A stretch of DNA of 64,000 bases from Gilliamella sp. B3022 (GTDB taxonomy: Bacteria > Pseudomonadota > Gammaproteobacteria > Enterobacterales > Orbaceae). The translations under genes and the position numbers were made by a program. Positions within the stretch are counted from its first letter, which is position 1. Each line of letters opens with the position of its first letter. The DNA lies in assembly GCF_028751545.1 (NCBI RefSeq), contig NZ_CP071867.1:558001-622000 (forward strand), read 5' to 3'. Under the pieces are notes generated by a model. It was given only the letters and a program-made list of their open reading frames with translations. It was not told the origin of the DNA and did no database searches. Below are positions 1 to 9,314 of this stretch, one piece after another.

Positions 1-489
1 ATCAACTAGACCGAAGAAATCTGAATTACGGTATGTTGCTACAGCTTTAGTACGTGCAGTTAATGCATAAAAATCATTGTTTGATGCATCTCCACCAAAT
101 TCTGGTAAAACATCAGTGTAGGAAGTTAACGTTTTTAACACACCATCATTACGACCATAATCGAATGAACCAAAATCACCAAAGTTTAAACCAGCAAATG
201 CATAACGAGTTTCGTTATCAGCGTCTTTACCTGTTTTTGCTTCATATTCCCAACGACCATAACCTGTTAAACTGTCAGTGATTTGTGTTTGTCCTGACAT
301 GCCTAAACGAGCGGTAGTTTTGTCACCTTCGCCAGTTTGATTGTTGCGATCAGTAATATAGTTTAAAGCATAAACTCGACCATAAAAGTCAACTTTATTT
401 CCATCTTTGTTCCATACTTCAATAGAAGCGTTAGCTGTACCTGCAATTAAAAGCGCAGGGATAGCGATTGCTAATAGATTACGTTTCAT
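1..489 (-). CDS. OmpC/OmpF-type general porin, N-terminal part (cut by window edge)
   Basis: This is the first 163 codons of an outer-membrane trimeric porin for passive diffusion of small hydrophilic solutes. The reading frame is open to the window edge, so the C-terminus is missing. A 21-residue signal peptide ([11 protein letters not shown]... ending ANA) precedes mature [18 protein letters not shown], the typical start of an enterobacterial porin barrel. An SD-like GAGGG lies just upstream of the ATG. The protein is closely similar to the complete porin at 794-1915; the signal peptides and first strands are almost the same, so the two are tandem paralogues. The symbol is left blank because ompC, ompF and phoE cannot be told apart here. 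Confidence 0.9.
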   Translation of the reverse strand, partial: MKRNLLAIAIPALLIAGTANASIEVWNKDGNKVDFYGRVYALNYITDRNNQTGEGDKTTARLGMSGQTQITDSLTGYGRWEYEAKTGKDADNETRYAFAGLNFGDFGSFDYGRNDGVLKTLTSYTDVLPEFGGDASNNDFYALTARTKAVATYRNSDFFGLVD

Positions 490-793
490 TTTGTTACCCT
501 CGTAGGTATATTTTATTATTAAAAAAGCAAATTACTTTGCTCTGGATTTAATAATTAACTACTAAAAATAGCAATTATATTATTACGGTGATATCTATTT
601 TAATTTTTATAAATAGATTTTAATCATATATACTATCTATTTAACAATGTTCTTTAGATAAAATCTGAGGTTTTGCGATTATTTTAATATTTAATATTAA
701 TTTTTTTAAACATTAAATGTTTTTTTGCTTAAAAAAATTTTTATTAGGTAATATAAAAGGCACCTAAGTGCCTTTTATATAGGGGTTAAGAGA
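490..793. other. Intergenic region between the two tandem porins
   Basis: This spacer of about 300 bases has no reading frame worth calling. On the minus strand it holds the leader of the first porin, with a TATAAT-like hexamer at 574-579 about 85 bases upstream of the ATG, and the terminator of the second porin at 751-780. It is very AT-rich. The long 5' leader is typical of porin mRNAs that are controlled by small RNAs, but no sRNA pairing site was identified. Confidence 0.5.
751..780 (-). terminator. Intrinsic terminator of the complete porin gene
   Basis: A perfect 13-bp inverted repeat (751-763 with 768-780, core AAAGGCAC/GTGCCTTT, 4-base loop) lies 14 bases beyond the stop codon of the minus-strand porin. 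An AT-rich tract with T-runs follows on that strand. Confidence 0.75.
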
Positions 794-1915
794 TTAGAAT
801 TGGTAAATTAAACCAACACCTAACACATCTTTAGTACCTGGTTTGTTTTTGTGACCGCGAGAATTTTCAGTATTGTTTGCAGCGCCGACATCTTTACGAT
901 CAAGAAGATTGAATTTATATTCAACAATCGCGCTAAAGTTTTTATTTAGATCATAAGTTGCACCTAAAGAAACATATTTAGCTAAAGGTGAGGTTGATGA
1001 ATGATCTGCATAACGATAATGATCAATACTTTCTTTATGTTGTACATAAGCTAAAGATGGAGTTAAGCGACCCACATTTAAATCAATACCATATTGTGCA
1101 ACTAATTCAAAACCTTTGATTTTTTCATCAGAAATATATCTATTACCATTAGCATTGTTAGTTACAATCCATTTATTTTTAATTTTGGTTTGGAAATAGT
1201 TAGCAGCTAAATATAAATCATAATTTTCATATTTAAGACCAGTAGTCCAAGTGCTATGGCGATGATCGCTTGAAGTTGATTGAGCATAACCTGCACCTGC
1301 TGTTAAACCTGTATCAAAAATACGCCATTGAGCATTAAGACCATAAGCTTCTCTTGATTCACCACGAACTGAATCTTCAGTTTGTGAATTATCACCGTTA
1401 TCAGCATATTGTAATGCAAAACTGATATCATCAGCTAAACCAAATAGATTGTTGTTACGATAAGTTGCAACCGCTTTAGTACGAGCTGAAAGCACGTTCC
1501 AATCATTATTCGCTGCATCACCGCCAAATTGTGGTAATACGTCAGTATAAGCAGTGATTGCTTTTAAAACACCATCGTTACGACCATAATCGAATGAACC
1601 TAAGTCACCAAAGTTTAAACCAGCAAACGCATAACGAACTTCGTTTGAAGAATTTTTACCTGCTGCCGCTTCATATTCCCAACGACCGTATCCAGTCACG
1701 CTATCAGTGATTTGCGTTTGACCAGACATACCTAGACGAGCTGAAGTATCATCACCTTCATTTTTTTGACCACGGTCAGTGATGTTGTTAGCTGCTTTTA
1801 CTCGACCATAAAAGTCAACTTTGTTGCCGTCTTTGTTCCATACTTCGATAGAAGCGTTTGCACCAGCTGCAACTAAAAGTGCAGGAATAGCGATTGCTAA
1901 TAGATTACGTTTCAT
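794..1915 (-). CDS. OmpC/OmpF-type general porin (complete)
   Basis: A 373-residue outer-membrane porin expected to form a trimeric 16-strand beta-barrel. Visible features are a 21-residue signal peptide ending GANA, mature N-terminus [17 protein letters not shown], the [14 protein letters not shown] segment leading into the constriction loop, and the terminal beta-signal GVGLIYQF ending in Phe as BAM substrates do. Length matches the family (about 360-380). A strong SD (GAGGG) sits a few bases before the ATG. It is a tandem paralogue of the truncated porin next to it. Its position beside asnS, pncB and pepN equals that of ompF in E. coli, so ompF-like is the best positional guess, but sequence alone does not fix the symbol. 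Confidence 0.93.
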   Translation of the reverse strand: MKRNLLAIAIPALLVAAGANASIEVWNKDGNKVDFYGRVKAANNITDRGQKNEGDDTSARLGMSGQTQITDSVTGYGRWEYEAAAGKNSSNEVRYAFAGLNFGDLGSFDYGRNDGVLKAITAYTDVLPQFGGDAANNDWNVLSARTKAVATYRNNNLFGLADDISFALQYADNGDNSQTEDSVRGESREAYGLNAQWRIFDTGLTAGAGYAQSTSSDHRHSTWTTGLKYENYDLYLAANYFQTKIKNKWIVTNNANGNRYISDEKIKGFELVAQYGIDLNVGRLTPSLAYVQHKESIDHYRYADHSSTSPLAKYVSLGATYDLNKNFSAIVEYKFNLLDRKDVGAANNTENSRGHKNKPGTKDVLGVGLIYQF

Positions 1916-2168
1916 TTTTTACCCTCATGGTTATTTTATTGCTGACACAGTCCATAGGATTTGAGTCAATTTCTACTACGATGATTATTCATCCAAAAAT
2001 AATATTTTTGTCTATTATTTTTATCCAATTTTCATAGCAGAGTGAATTATGTCTAAATTTAACTTAAAATCAAGTGAACTTTTCGTTAAACATGATGTCT
2101 AATGTCAAAAAGGGGTCTGTTTGACTAATTTTTATACTTTTTTTGAATCTGTATTGTGCTTTTTTCAT

Positions 2169-2193
2169 CTAAACCGACTTAAAATCGGTTTAG
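2169..2193 (-). terminator. Hairpin downstream of asnS
   Basis: An inverted repeat CTAAACCGA / TCGGTTTAG with a 7-base loop begins about 20 bases after the asnS stop on the minus strand. There is no clear T-run on that strand, so it may be a weak terminator or a 3'-end stabilising hairpin. Confidence 0.5.
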
Positions 2194-2212
2194 TGTATGA
2201 AATATAATCAGT

Positions 2213-3616
2213 TTAGAAGTTTGCGTTACGCGGGGTTCTTGGGAATGGAATAACATCTCGGACATTTTGTACACCAGTAACATAGACAATTAAGCGTTCA
2301 AATCCAAGACCAAAACCAGAGTGAGGGACTGTTCCATAACGACGTAAATCACGATACCACCAGTAATCTTCTTTTTTAAGACCCATTTCGTCCATACGTT
2401 TATCTAACATATCTAAACGTTCTTCACGTTGTGATCCACCAATGATTTCACCAATGCCTGGTGCTAACACATCCATTGCAGCCACAGTTTTACCATCGTC
2501 ATTCATGCGCATATAAAATGCTTTAATATCTTTAGGGTAATTTTTAACAACAACTGGCGCTTTAAAATATTGCTCAGCTAAATAACGTTCATGTTCTGAG
2601 GCTAAATCAATACCCCAACTCACTGGATTTTCAAATTGAGCATCACAATTTTGTAAAATGGTGATGGCATCGTTGTAATCAACTTGTGCAAAATCAGCCT
2701 TAATAAAGTTTTCTAGACGATTAATCGCATCTTTATCAATATGTTGAGCGAAAAATTGCATATCGTCAGCTCGTTTTTCGAGTACTGTCTTAAATACATA
2801 TTTCAACATGTCTTCAGCGAGTTTAGCGTTATCATCAAGATCAGCAAACGCAACTTCAGGCTCCATCATCCAAAACTCAGCTAAATGGCGTGTAGTATTT
2901 GAGTTCTCAGCTCTAAAAGTTGGACCAAAAGTATAAACTTTTGAAAGCGCACATGCATAAGTTTCAGCATTTAATTGACCAGATACCGTTAAAAATGCTT
3001 CTTTACCAAAAAAGTCTTTATCGTAATCAATTTTACCGTTATCGTTTTTTGGAAGATTTAACATATCAAGCGTTGAAACACGAAACATCTCGCCAGCACC
3101 TTCGGTATCCGAAGCGGTAATAATTGGCGTAGAAAGCCAAAAAAAGCCACGTTCGTCAAAAAACTGATGAATAGCCTGAGCAAGAGTGTGACGAACACGC
3201 GTAATTGCACCGACAATATTAGTTCTTGCTCGTAAATGGGCAACTTCACGTAAATATTCAATTGAGTGACGTTTAGCCGCCATTGGATACGTTTCAGGAT
3301 CGTCAACAAAACCATATACATCAACCTGCGTTGCTTGTAATTCGTATTTTTGTCCCTGCCCTGGTGATTCCACAACTTTACCAGTGACTTTAACCGAGCA
3401 ACCCGCGGTTAAACGCAAAATATCTTGTTCATAATTAGGTAAGTTATTTTCGATAACAGCTTGAATAGGCGAAAAGCAAGAGCCATCATAAACTGCTAAA
3501 AATGAAATACCTGCCTTAGAATCACGGCGAGTTCTTACCCAGCCTTGAACGGAAACGGTGCTACCAACAGCGATTTTGCCTTGTAACACATTAACAATAG
3601 GTGCAACTGAATTCAT
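2213..3616 (-). CDS. asnS: Asparaginyl-tRNA synthetase
   Basis: A class IIb aminoacyl-tRNA synthetase that charges tRNA-Asn with asparagine in the cytoplasm. The N-terminal OB-fold anticodon-binding domain (about residues 1-110, containing [22 protein letters not shown]) is followed by the catalytic domain with motif 2 ([21 protein letters not shown]) and motif 3 ([15 protein letters not shown]). It is nearly collinear with E. coli AsnS. The ATG at 3616 gives 467 residues (E. coli 466) and has a GGA about 7 bases upstream. An in-frame ATG four codons earlier (3628) has its only SD-like bases touching the start codon, so it is less likely. Order porin-asnS-pncB-pepN is conserved with E. coli. 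Confidence 0.97.
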   Translation of the reverse strand: MNSVAPIVNVLQGKIAVGSTVSVQGWVRTRRDSKAGISFLAVYDGSCFSPIQAVIENNLPNYEQDILRLTAGCSVKVTGKVVESPGQGQKYELQATQVDVYGFVDDPETYPMAAKRHSIEYLREVAHLRARTNIVGAITRVRHTLAQAIHQFFDERGFFWLSTPIITASDTEGAGEMFRVSTLDMLNLPKNDNGKIDYDKDFFGKEAFLTVSGQLNAETYACALSKVYTFGPTFRAENSNTTRHLAEFWMMEPEVAFADLDDNAKLAEDMLKYVFKTVLEKRADDMQFFAQHIDKDAINRLENFIKADFAQVDYNDAITILQNCDAQFENPVSWGIDLASEHERYLAEQYFKAPVVVKNYPKDIKAFYMRMNDDGKTVAAMDVLAPGIGEIIGGSQREERLDMLDKRMDEMGLKKEDYWWYRDLRRYGTVPHSGFGLGFERLIVYVTGVQNVRDVIPFPRTPRNANF

Positions 3617-3767
3617 TTTATTATCCATCTCTACATTAATTTGTTTAATTAAATTTTAAGTTATACTAATATATTTTAACGATTTCCCATAATAGAATGG
3701 AATCAATACCCCAATTAAAAAAGTTTTATTTTGGATTTATATTTATAAGATTAATAATAAGTTATTA

Positions 3768-4961
3768 TTAATATTTAACGTTGAAAGTTCGTTTTAACTC
3801 ATCAATAAAATTTAAATCTTGAGATATTGTTTTACCTGGACTGTCAGATAATTTAGCTACAGATTGATTATTGCATTGCGTTAATTTAATTACAATATTC
3901 AATGCTTTGGTATTCACTTCAGTTGAAGGAATATCACACGCCAAAAAACCACCTATACCAAATGACAGTTTTACTCGATGATTAAAATGGTTATAAATTT
4001 TAATAGCTTTATCAAAATTTAAACTATCAGAAAAAACAAGTAATTTAGTCTTAGGATCTATCCCTAATTTTTGATAATGTTTAATCGCCTTTTCACCCCA
4101 TTCAATAGAGTCCCCCGAATCATGACGAAGACCTTGATAACAAGAAGCAAAGTGATGATCGAAATCACGCAAAAAAGCATCCATGGTAATACAATCAGTT
4201 AAAGCAATATCTAAATCATGAGGATACTCGTCTAACCAAACTCGAAGCGCATCTTTTTGGCAATCTTTCAAAATTGGACTTAATCGTTGATGCGCTTGAA
4301 ACCATTCATGAGCTTGTGTTCCAACAGGCGTTAACCCCAAACGATAAGCAAGTAAATAGTTGCTGGTGCTATGAAAATTTTCAAAATTATCTTTCAAATA
4401 GCTAACAACGGCTTCTTGCACCGCAAACGAATAACGCCGACGCGTACCAAAATCCATTAAATTAAAATCAGACTTATCCATATTAGCCGTTTTTTCATTA
4501 AATTGAGCTAATTTATCTTTCAGCCTGGCAATGGCCTCCGGTACGCCAATTTGTGGAGAACGAGCCTTATGTACAATTTCACTGATTACCGCAAGTAAGG
4601 GGACTTCCCATAAAATAACATCTAACCATTTACCTTCAATCGAAATTTCAAGCATGCCATCTTCGTTTTTAATGGTGAGTAAATCACTATTAAAGTGCCA
4701 ATTTTTAAGCCAATTTAAATAGTCAGATTTAAAAAAAGGAATGTCAGATAAATAATTAAATTCATCATCCGTAAGTGATAATGATTCCATTAATTTTACT
4801 TGATACATTATTTCATCAGCATAGTGCCCTAATAAGTCATCACTACGACATCGGAACTGCGCAACGACGGTTGCATCAGGGTAATGATGAAAAACGGCTT
4901 GTTGCATATGCAACTTATATGCATCAGTATCTAAAATTGATGTAATTATTGCTGGTAACAT
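3768..4961 (-). CDS. pncB: Nicotinate phosphoribosyltransferase
   Basis: Converts nicotinate and PRPP to nicotinate mononucleotide, with ATP hydrolysis, in the Preiss-Handler NAD salvage pathway. The 397-residue protein is close to the E. coli length (400). It starts with the family's [22 protein letters not shown], and contains [16 protein letters not shown] and the active-site stretch [29 protein letters not shown]. No good SD is visible before the ATG. It is divergent from pepN with a 157-bp intergenic region, the same arrangement as in E. coli. Confidence 0.97.
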   Translation of the reverse strand: MLPAIITSILDTDAYKLHMQQAVFHHYPDATVVAQFRCRSDDLLGHYADEIMYQVKLMESLSLTDDEFNYLSDIPFFKSDYLNWLKNWHFNSDLLTIKNEDGMLEISIEGKWLDVILWEVPLLAVISEIVHKARSPQIGVPEAIARLKDKLAQFNEKTANMDKSDFNLMDFGTRRRYSFAVQEAVVSYLKDNFENFHSTSNYLLAYRLGLTPVGTQAHEWFQAHQRLSPILKDCQKDALRVWLDEYPHDLDIALTDCITMDAFLRDFDHHFASCYQGLRHDSGDSIEWGEKAIKHYQKLGIDPKTKLLVFSDSLNFDKAIKIYNHFNHRVKLSFGIGGFLACDIPSTEVNTKALNIVIKLTQCNNQSVAKLSDSPGKTISQDLNFIDELKRTFNVKY

Positions 4962-5118
4962 ATGTATCTATTATTACTACTATAAAGAAAATTCCTCAGA
5001 TTATAGCAGAATAATAGTGAAGAGATAGATTAATTATGTAATAAGACTGTTTTTAATCAGCTATAATACTCACTAAATAGAAGATAGATTAAATACCAAC
5101 CAAAAAGGTCATGACAAA

Positions 5119-7752
5119 ATGAATACCAAAACAGCGGAATTACAACCCATTGCCAAATATCGTCTTGATTATAAAGCACCAGATTTTACTATTACTGACA
5201 TCGATCTTGATTTTGATTTAGCAGCTGACATCACGACAGTCATAGCTCGCAGTCGTGTTGTGAAAAAAAACAAGCAAGCAAAAGATCTCATTTTAGATGG
5301 CGAAGACCTTAAGCTCATTTCGATCAATATTAACGAACAACCATGGCAAGACTATCAAATTACTAAAACAGGGTTAATCATTCAAAACGTTCCAAGTGAA
5401 TTTATACTCACCATAGTTAACGACATTAAACCAATTGATAATACGGGATTAGAAGGACTATATGTTTCGGGTGAAGCGCTATGTACTCAATGTGAAGCTG
5501 AGGGATTTAGACATATTACCTATTATCTTGATCGACCTGATGTCCTTGCTCGATTTTCAACTCGAATTACCGCCAATAAACAAAACTACCCTTACCTACT
5601 TTCTAATGGTAACCGTATTGCACAAGGTGAACTTGCTGATGGACGTCACTGGGTTCAATGGCAAGACCCTTTTCCTAAACCAGCCTACCTATTTGCTTTA
5701 GTTGCAGGTGATTTCGACATCTTAAGAGATCAATTTACCACTCAATCTAATCGTAAAGTTGATTTAGAAATTTATGTCGATAAAGGTAATTTAGACCGTT
5801 CACATTGGGCTATGGCCAGCTTAAAAAATTCTATGCGCTGGGATGAAACACGTTTTGGATTAGAATACGATTTGGATATTTTTATGATTGTCGCCGTTGA
5901 TTTTTTCAATATGGGAGCAATGGAAAATAAAGGTCTGAATATCTTTAATTCCAAATATATATTAGCCAAACCAGAAACTGCAACCGATACGGACTATTTA
6001 GGAATAGAAGGTGTCGTTGGTCACGAATATTTTCATAATTGGACCGGTAATCGCGTCACTTGTCGAGATTGGTTCCAACTTAGCTTAAAGGAAGGATTAA
6101 CGGTATTTCGCGATCAAGAATTTAGTGCTGATATGGGTTCAAGAGCCGTTAAGCGGATTGATGATGTAAAATTAATGCGCACAGTACAGTTTGCTGAAGA
6201 TGCAAGTCCGATGTCACACCCTATTCGACCTGACCAAGTCATTGAGATGAATAATTTTTACACAGTAACCGTATATGAAAAAGGTGCTGAAGTTATCCGT
6301 ATGATGCATACCTTATTAGGAGAAGACAAATTTCAAGCTGGTATGAAGCTCTATTTTGAGCGTCATGACGGTAGTGCAGCAACATGTGATGATTTTGTAG
6401 CTGCTATGCAAGATGCATCGGGAATCGACTTAACTCAATTTAAATTATGGTATAGCCAATCAGGAACACCTGAATTAATGGTTACTGACAGTTATGACCC
6501 CAAAAATCAGCAGTATACTTTAACTGTTGAACAACATACCCCTGCAACTCAAGATCAAGCAGAAAAACAAGCGCTGCATATTCCACTAGATATTGAATTA
6601 TATCAACATAATGGCCAAGTGATGACACTACAATATCAAGGAAAACCCATTCACCATGTGTTAAATCTGACGCAGCCTAAACAGCAATTTATTTTTGACC
6701 ATATTAATGAAAAACCAATTATTTCACTACTACGAGATTTTTCAGCGCCAGTTAAATTGACTTATGATTATCTAGACGATGATCTGATTTTCTTGATGCA
6801 ACATGCTACTAATGCTTTTAGCCGTTATGATGCATCCCAAATGTTATTGGCAAAATATGTTCGTTTAAATGTCGTAAATTACCAAGAAAATCGTGAATTA
6901 ACATTACCAGAATCCGTATTAGATGCCTTTAGGGCAGTATTATTATCAGAAACAACTGATCCAGCTCTAATTGCACAAATTTTAACTTTACCGTCTGAAA
7001 ACGAATTAGCCAATTTATTTAAGGTCATCGATCCAGCCGCTATTTATCAAGTTCGTCAATTTTTATTAAGCCGTTTTGCCAACGAACTGAACGACGAACT
7101 CAATGCGGTTTATTTTAATAATAAAGCTGTTGACTATCATATTGAACATATAGATATTGCTAAGCGATCTCTTAAAAACTGCTGTTTAACTTTATTAGCC
7201 TATGCTGATAATAAATCCCATGCAAACACATTAGTAAGTCAGCAATACTATCAAGCAAATAACATGACTGATTGCTTAGCGGCTTTAACTGTAGCAGTTA
7301 AAACGCAACTCGATTGCTCCAATGAATTGTTAACTGATTTTGATGAAAAATGGCATCAAGATGGTTTGGTAATGGACAAATGGTTATCCCTCAATGCAAC
7401 AAGTCCTGATACCGAGGTGCTATCAACTGTGAAGAAATTATTAACTCACCGTTCATTTTCAATGAGTAACCCAAATCGGATCCGTGCATTAATTGGTGCT
7501 TTTGTGAATAATAACCTTGTTGCTTTTCATGCACAAGACGGCAGTGGGTATCATTTCTTAGTTGAGATTTTAACTGAGTTAAACCAAAAAAACCCACAAG
7601 TTGCTGCTAGATTAATTGATCCACTGATTCGATTAAAACGTTATGACGAAAAACGACAACAACAGATGCGAACAGCGCTTGAAACATTACTAAAACTTGA
7701 TAATCTTTCTAAAGATTTATATGAAAAAATCAGTAAAGCCTTAACGGCATAA
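5119..7752 (+). CDS. pepN: Aminopeptidase N (M1 family)
   Basis: A zinc aminopeptidase of broad N-terminal specificity, cytoplasmic in enterobacteria. The 877-residue protein has the GAMEN exopeptidase motif at about 266-270 and the zinc site HEYFH at 302-306 with the third ligand Glu at 325, the same spacing as E. coli PepN (870 residues). A C-terminal all-helical domain completes the family's fold. There is no signal peptide. It is divergent from pncB. A mismatched hairpin at 7762-7794 follows the stop. Confidence 0.97.
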   Translation: MNTKTAELQPIAKYRLDYKAPDFTITDIDLDFDLAADITTVIARSRVVKKNKQAKDLILDGEDLKLISININEQPWQDYQITKTGLIIQNVPSEFILTIVNDIKPIDNTGLEGLYVSGEALCTQCEAEGFRHITYYLDRPDVLARFSTRITANKQNYPYLLSNGNRIAQGELADGRHWVQWQDPFPKPAYLFALVAGDFDILRDQFTTQSNRKVDLEIYVDKGNLDRSHWAMASLKNSMRWDETRFGLEYDLDIFMIVAVDFFNMGAMENKGLNIFNSKYILAKPETATDTDYLGIEGVVGHEYFHNWTGNRVTCRDWFQLSLKEGLTVFRDQEFSADMGSRAVKRIDDVKLMRTVQFAEDASPMSHPIRPDQVIEMNNFYTVTVYEKGAEVIRMMHTLLGEDKFQAGMKLYFERHDGSAATCDDFVAAMQDASGIDLTQFKLWYSQSGTPELMVTDSYDPKNQQYTLTVEQHTPATQDQAEKQALHIPLDIELYQHNGQVMTLQYQGKPIHHVLNLTQPKQQFIFDHINEKPIISLLRDFSAPVKLTYDYLDDDLIFLMQHATNAFSRYDASQMLLAKYVRLNVVNYQENRELTLPESVLDAFRAVLLSETTDPALIAQILTLPSENELANLFKVIDPAAIYQVRQFLLSRFANELNDELNAVYFNNKAVDYHIEHIDIAKRSLKNCCLTLLAYADNKSHANTLVSQQYYQANNMTDCLAALTVAVKTQLDCSNELLTDFDEKWHQDGLVMDKWLSLNATSPDTEVLSTVKKLLTHRSFSMSNPNRIRALIGAFVNNNLVAFHAQDGSGYHFLVEILTELNQKNPQVAARLIDPLIRLKRYDEKRQQQMRTALETLLKLDNLSKDLYEKISKALTA

Positions 7753-7761
7753 TCAAGAAAA

Positions 7762-7794
7762 ATATCATCCTACATAATCATTGTAGGATAATAT
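7762..7794 (+). terminator. Hairpin after pepN
   Basis: ATCCTACA (7767-7774) pairs with TGTAGGAT (7782-7789) across a 7-base loop. After a single mismatch the pairing continues outward through TAT/ATA. It starts 10 bases after the pepN stop. No T-run follows, so termination efficiency is uncertain. Confidence 0.45.
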
Positions 7795-7810
7795 AACGGT
7801 GTTAGTTGAT

Positions 7811-7857
7811 ATTTTTTACTAAAACGTATAGGTAACCTCAAACTTTTTGACAAACAT
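7811..7857 (+). repeat. Dispersed CTsAAAC-N11-CTsAAAC repeat, copy 1
   Basis: Two heptamers, CTAAAAC at 7819-7825 and CTCAAAC at 7837-7843, have starts 18 bp apart. The element has an AT-rich left flank, GT after the first heptamer, TAAC before the second, and TTTTTnACAAA on the right. It lies between pepN and the rhodanese gene. Four other copies are in this window. Confidence 0.8.
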
Positions 7858-7873
7858 GATAATGAGTTTTTAA

Positions 7874-8209
7874 ATGACAACGACCATAAAATCAATTACA
7901 CCTGTGGAACTAGCACAGAAAATAGAGGCATCTGAAGAATTATTCTTACTTGATGTTCGTGAACCTAATGAAGTCGACATATGCAGCATTAATGGGTCAA
8001 CACACATTCCAATGAATCTTATTCCATTATATTTAGATAAAATTCCAGATGGTATCGATATCGTTATTTATTGCCACCGTGGTGTAAGAAGTTTAAATGT
8101 TGCGAATTATTTAGTCGAAAATGGCTTTGATGCCCAAAACCTATATAATCTCACAGGTGGAATTGATGCTTGGGCATCAGTTATAGATAATCAGATGATA
8201 AGATATTAA
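7874..8209 (+). CDS. Single-domain rhodanese-like protein
   Basis: A 111-residue cytoplasmic rhodanese domain. DVREPNEVDICSINGSTHIPMNLI is the CH2A-type region. The active loop reads YCHRGVRS, so the persulfide-forming cysteine is present and a sulfurtransferase role is likely. It resembles GlpE in being a lone domain of about 110 residues, but the CHRGVRS loop is the type found in many rhodanese-related proteins, so a specific symbol is not justified. It stands alone between pepN and the convergent metQ-like gene. The ATG at 7874 has only a weak GAG SD about 10 bases upstream. Confidence 0.8.
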   Translation: MTTTIKSITPVELAQKIEASEELFLLDVREPNEVDICSINGSTHIPMNLIPLYLDKIPDGIDIVIYCHRGVRSLNVANYLVENGFDAQNLYNLTGGIDAWASVIDNQMIRY

Positions 8210-8233
8210 AAAGCCCGTGACTAAACCGGCTTT
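8208..8233 (-). terminator. Terminator of the metQ-like gene
   Basis: On the minus strand AAAGCC and GGCTTT form a 6-bp stem with a 12-base loop, followed directly by a short T-run. It lies about 50 bases past the metQ stop and abuts the end of the convergent rhodanese gene. Confidence 0.5.
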
Positions 8234-8281
8234 AGGCGACTAGTTTCCTCTATACTACTATGCATTAATTTGTATTTTGAT

Positions 8282-9130
8282 TTATTCCTTAGGCATTACC
8301 CAATAACCATTTTGATTATGTGCTTTCATATAATCTTTGAATTGTTGGGATTGATAAATACGCTTAATATCTTGAGCCCACTGACTATTTTCATTGCCAC
8401 CGTTTACAACAACCATAATTTCTAAATCAGGAATAATGGTTTCTAAAAGTAACGCTTTACTTGAGTCAATGTTAGCTGAATAAACGATACTTCCTGGTAT
8501 TACCGCAAAATCAACCTCATTCATTACACGGGGTATGTTCGCTGAATCCATTTCAATAATCTCAATCCCGGCAATATTTTGAGCGATATCATTTTTGCTA
8601 ACGATGATCGGATCTGCATTGTCTTTCAACTTAATCCAACCTGTTTTTTCTAATAAGTTATAAGAACGGGCAGCATTTGATGCATCTTGTGGGATCGCAA
8701 CTTTAGCGCCCGCAAACACTTGATCTAATGAGGTATATTTATTCGAAAATATGGCAGCTGGTACAGATGGAACATGAACCACAGGCTTTAAATTTGCTTT
8801 GCGTTGACTATTAAAAACATCCATATAAGCAGTATGCTGAGCGACGGTTAAATCAATACTTCCTTCGCTTAAAGCTACATCCGATTCAAGCAAATGTGGG
8901 AAATTGATCAATTTAACCTTATAACCTTCTGATTCCAATATTGGCTTAACGGCATCTTTAAACAGATCATTATAGGGACCGGGCGATACCCCCATACTGA
9001 TCTCTTTTTTCGTTTGATTATCGGTTTGCTTGGATGAGTCATTACAAGCATTTATAAAAAATGCTGAACATATGATGAAAACAAGTGATAGGTATTTAAA
9101 CAATTTTTGTTTGATTAAACATTTTTTCAT
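8282..9130 (-). CDS. metQ: MetQ/NlpA-family substrate-binding lipoprotein
   Basis: Binding component of a methionine-type ABC importer, anchored as a lipoprotein. The N-terminus MKKCLIKQKLFKYLSLVFII is followed by a lipobox ending INAC, with the lipidated Cys at about 29. The family core includes MGVSPGPYNDLFKDAVKPIL and an IPQDASNAAR loop in the ligand cleft. The 282-residue length is typical. It is transcribed away from an operon encoding an amidohydrolase, the MetN ATPase and the MetI permease, so the importer is split over two divergent units. The substrate could be methionine, another sulfur amino acid or an N-acylated derivative. The symbol reflects the family only. Confidence 0.85.
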   Translation of the reverse strand: MKKCLIKQKLFKYLSLVFIICSAFFINACNDSSKQTDNQTKKEISMGVSPGPYNDLFKDAVKPILESEGYKVKLINFPHLLESDVALSEGSIDLTVAQHTAYMDVFNSQRKANLKPVVHVPSVPAAIFSNKYTSLDQVFAGAKVAIPQDASNAARSYNLLEKTGWIKLKDNADPIIVSKNDIAQNIAGIEIIEMDSANIPRVMNEVDFAVIPGSIVYSANIDSSKALLLETIIPDLEIMVVVNGGNENSQWAQDIKRIYQSQQFKDYMKAHNQNGYWVMPKE

Positions 9131-9192
9131 GTGAGTTACCCTTGATAAGCTATAAACACTTGATACACTCTATCATATAAAAAATAGTTCAT

Positions 9193-9231
9193 TTATTCCA
9201 AGTAATTCTATCTTATAACTTTTTGGAATAA
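9193..9231. promoter_or_regulatory. Inverted repeat TTATTCCAA / TTGGAATAA in the metQ-amidohydrolase intergenic region
   Basis: Perfect 9-bp inverted half-sites (9193-9201 and 9223-9231) are separated by 21 bases in the 184-bp region between the divergent genes. The position fits an operator that controls both units. The TTGGAAT core recalls the CymR/YrzC sulfur-regulator motif of Firmicutes, but no such regulator gene is in the window. No MetJ-type AGACGTCT box is present here. Confidence 0.45.
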
Positions 9232-9314
9232 GATATAAAAAACGATTATTAGAGAGATAAATAAGCCTATGTTACCGTTAATGCCATCAATCATCATTAA
9301 TCGTTGGATAAATT

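Noticed and set aside
54-281. 75-codon plus-strand frame inside the truncated porin
   Set aside because: It lies antisense to a clear porin reading frame and the product has no family resemblance.
9131-9314. MetJ boxes at the metQ/metN divergent promoter
   Set aside because: No two adjacent 8-mers resemble AGACGTCT.
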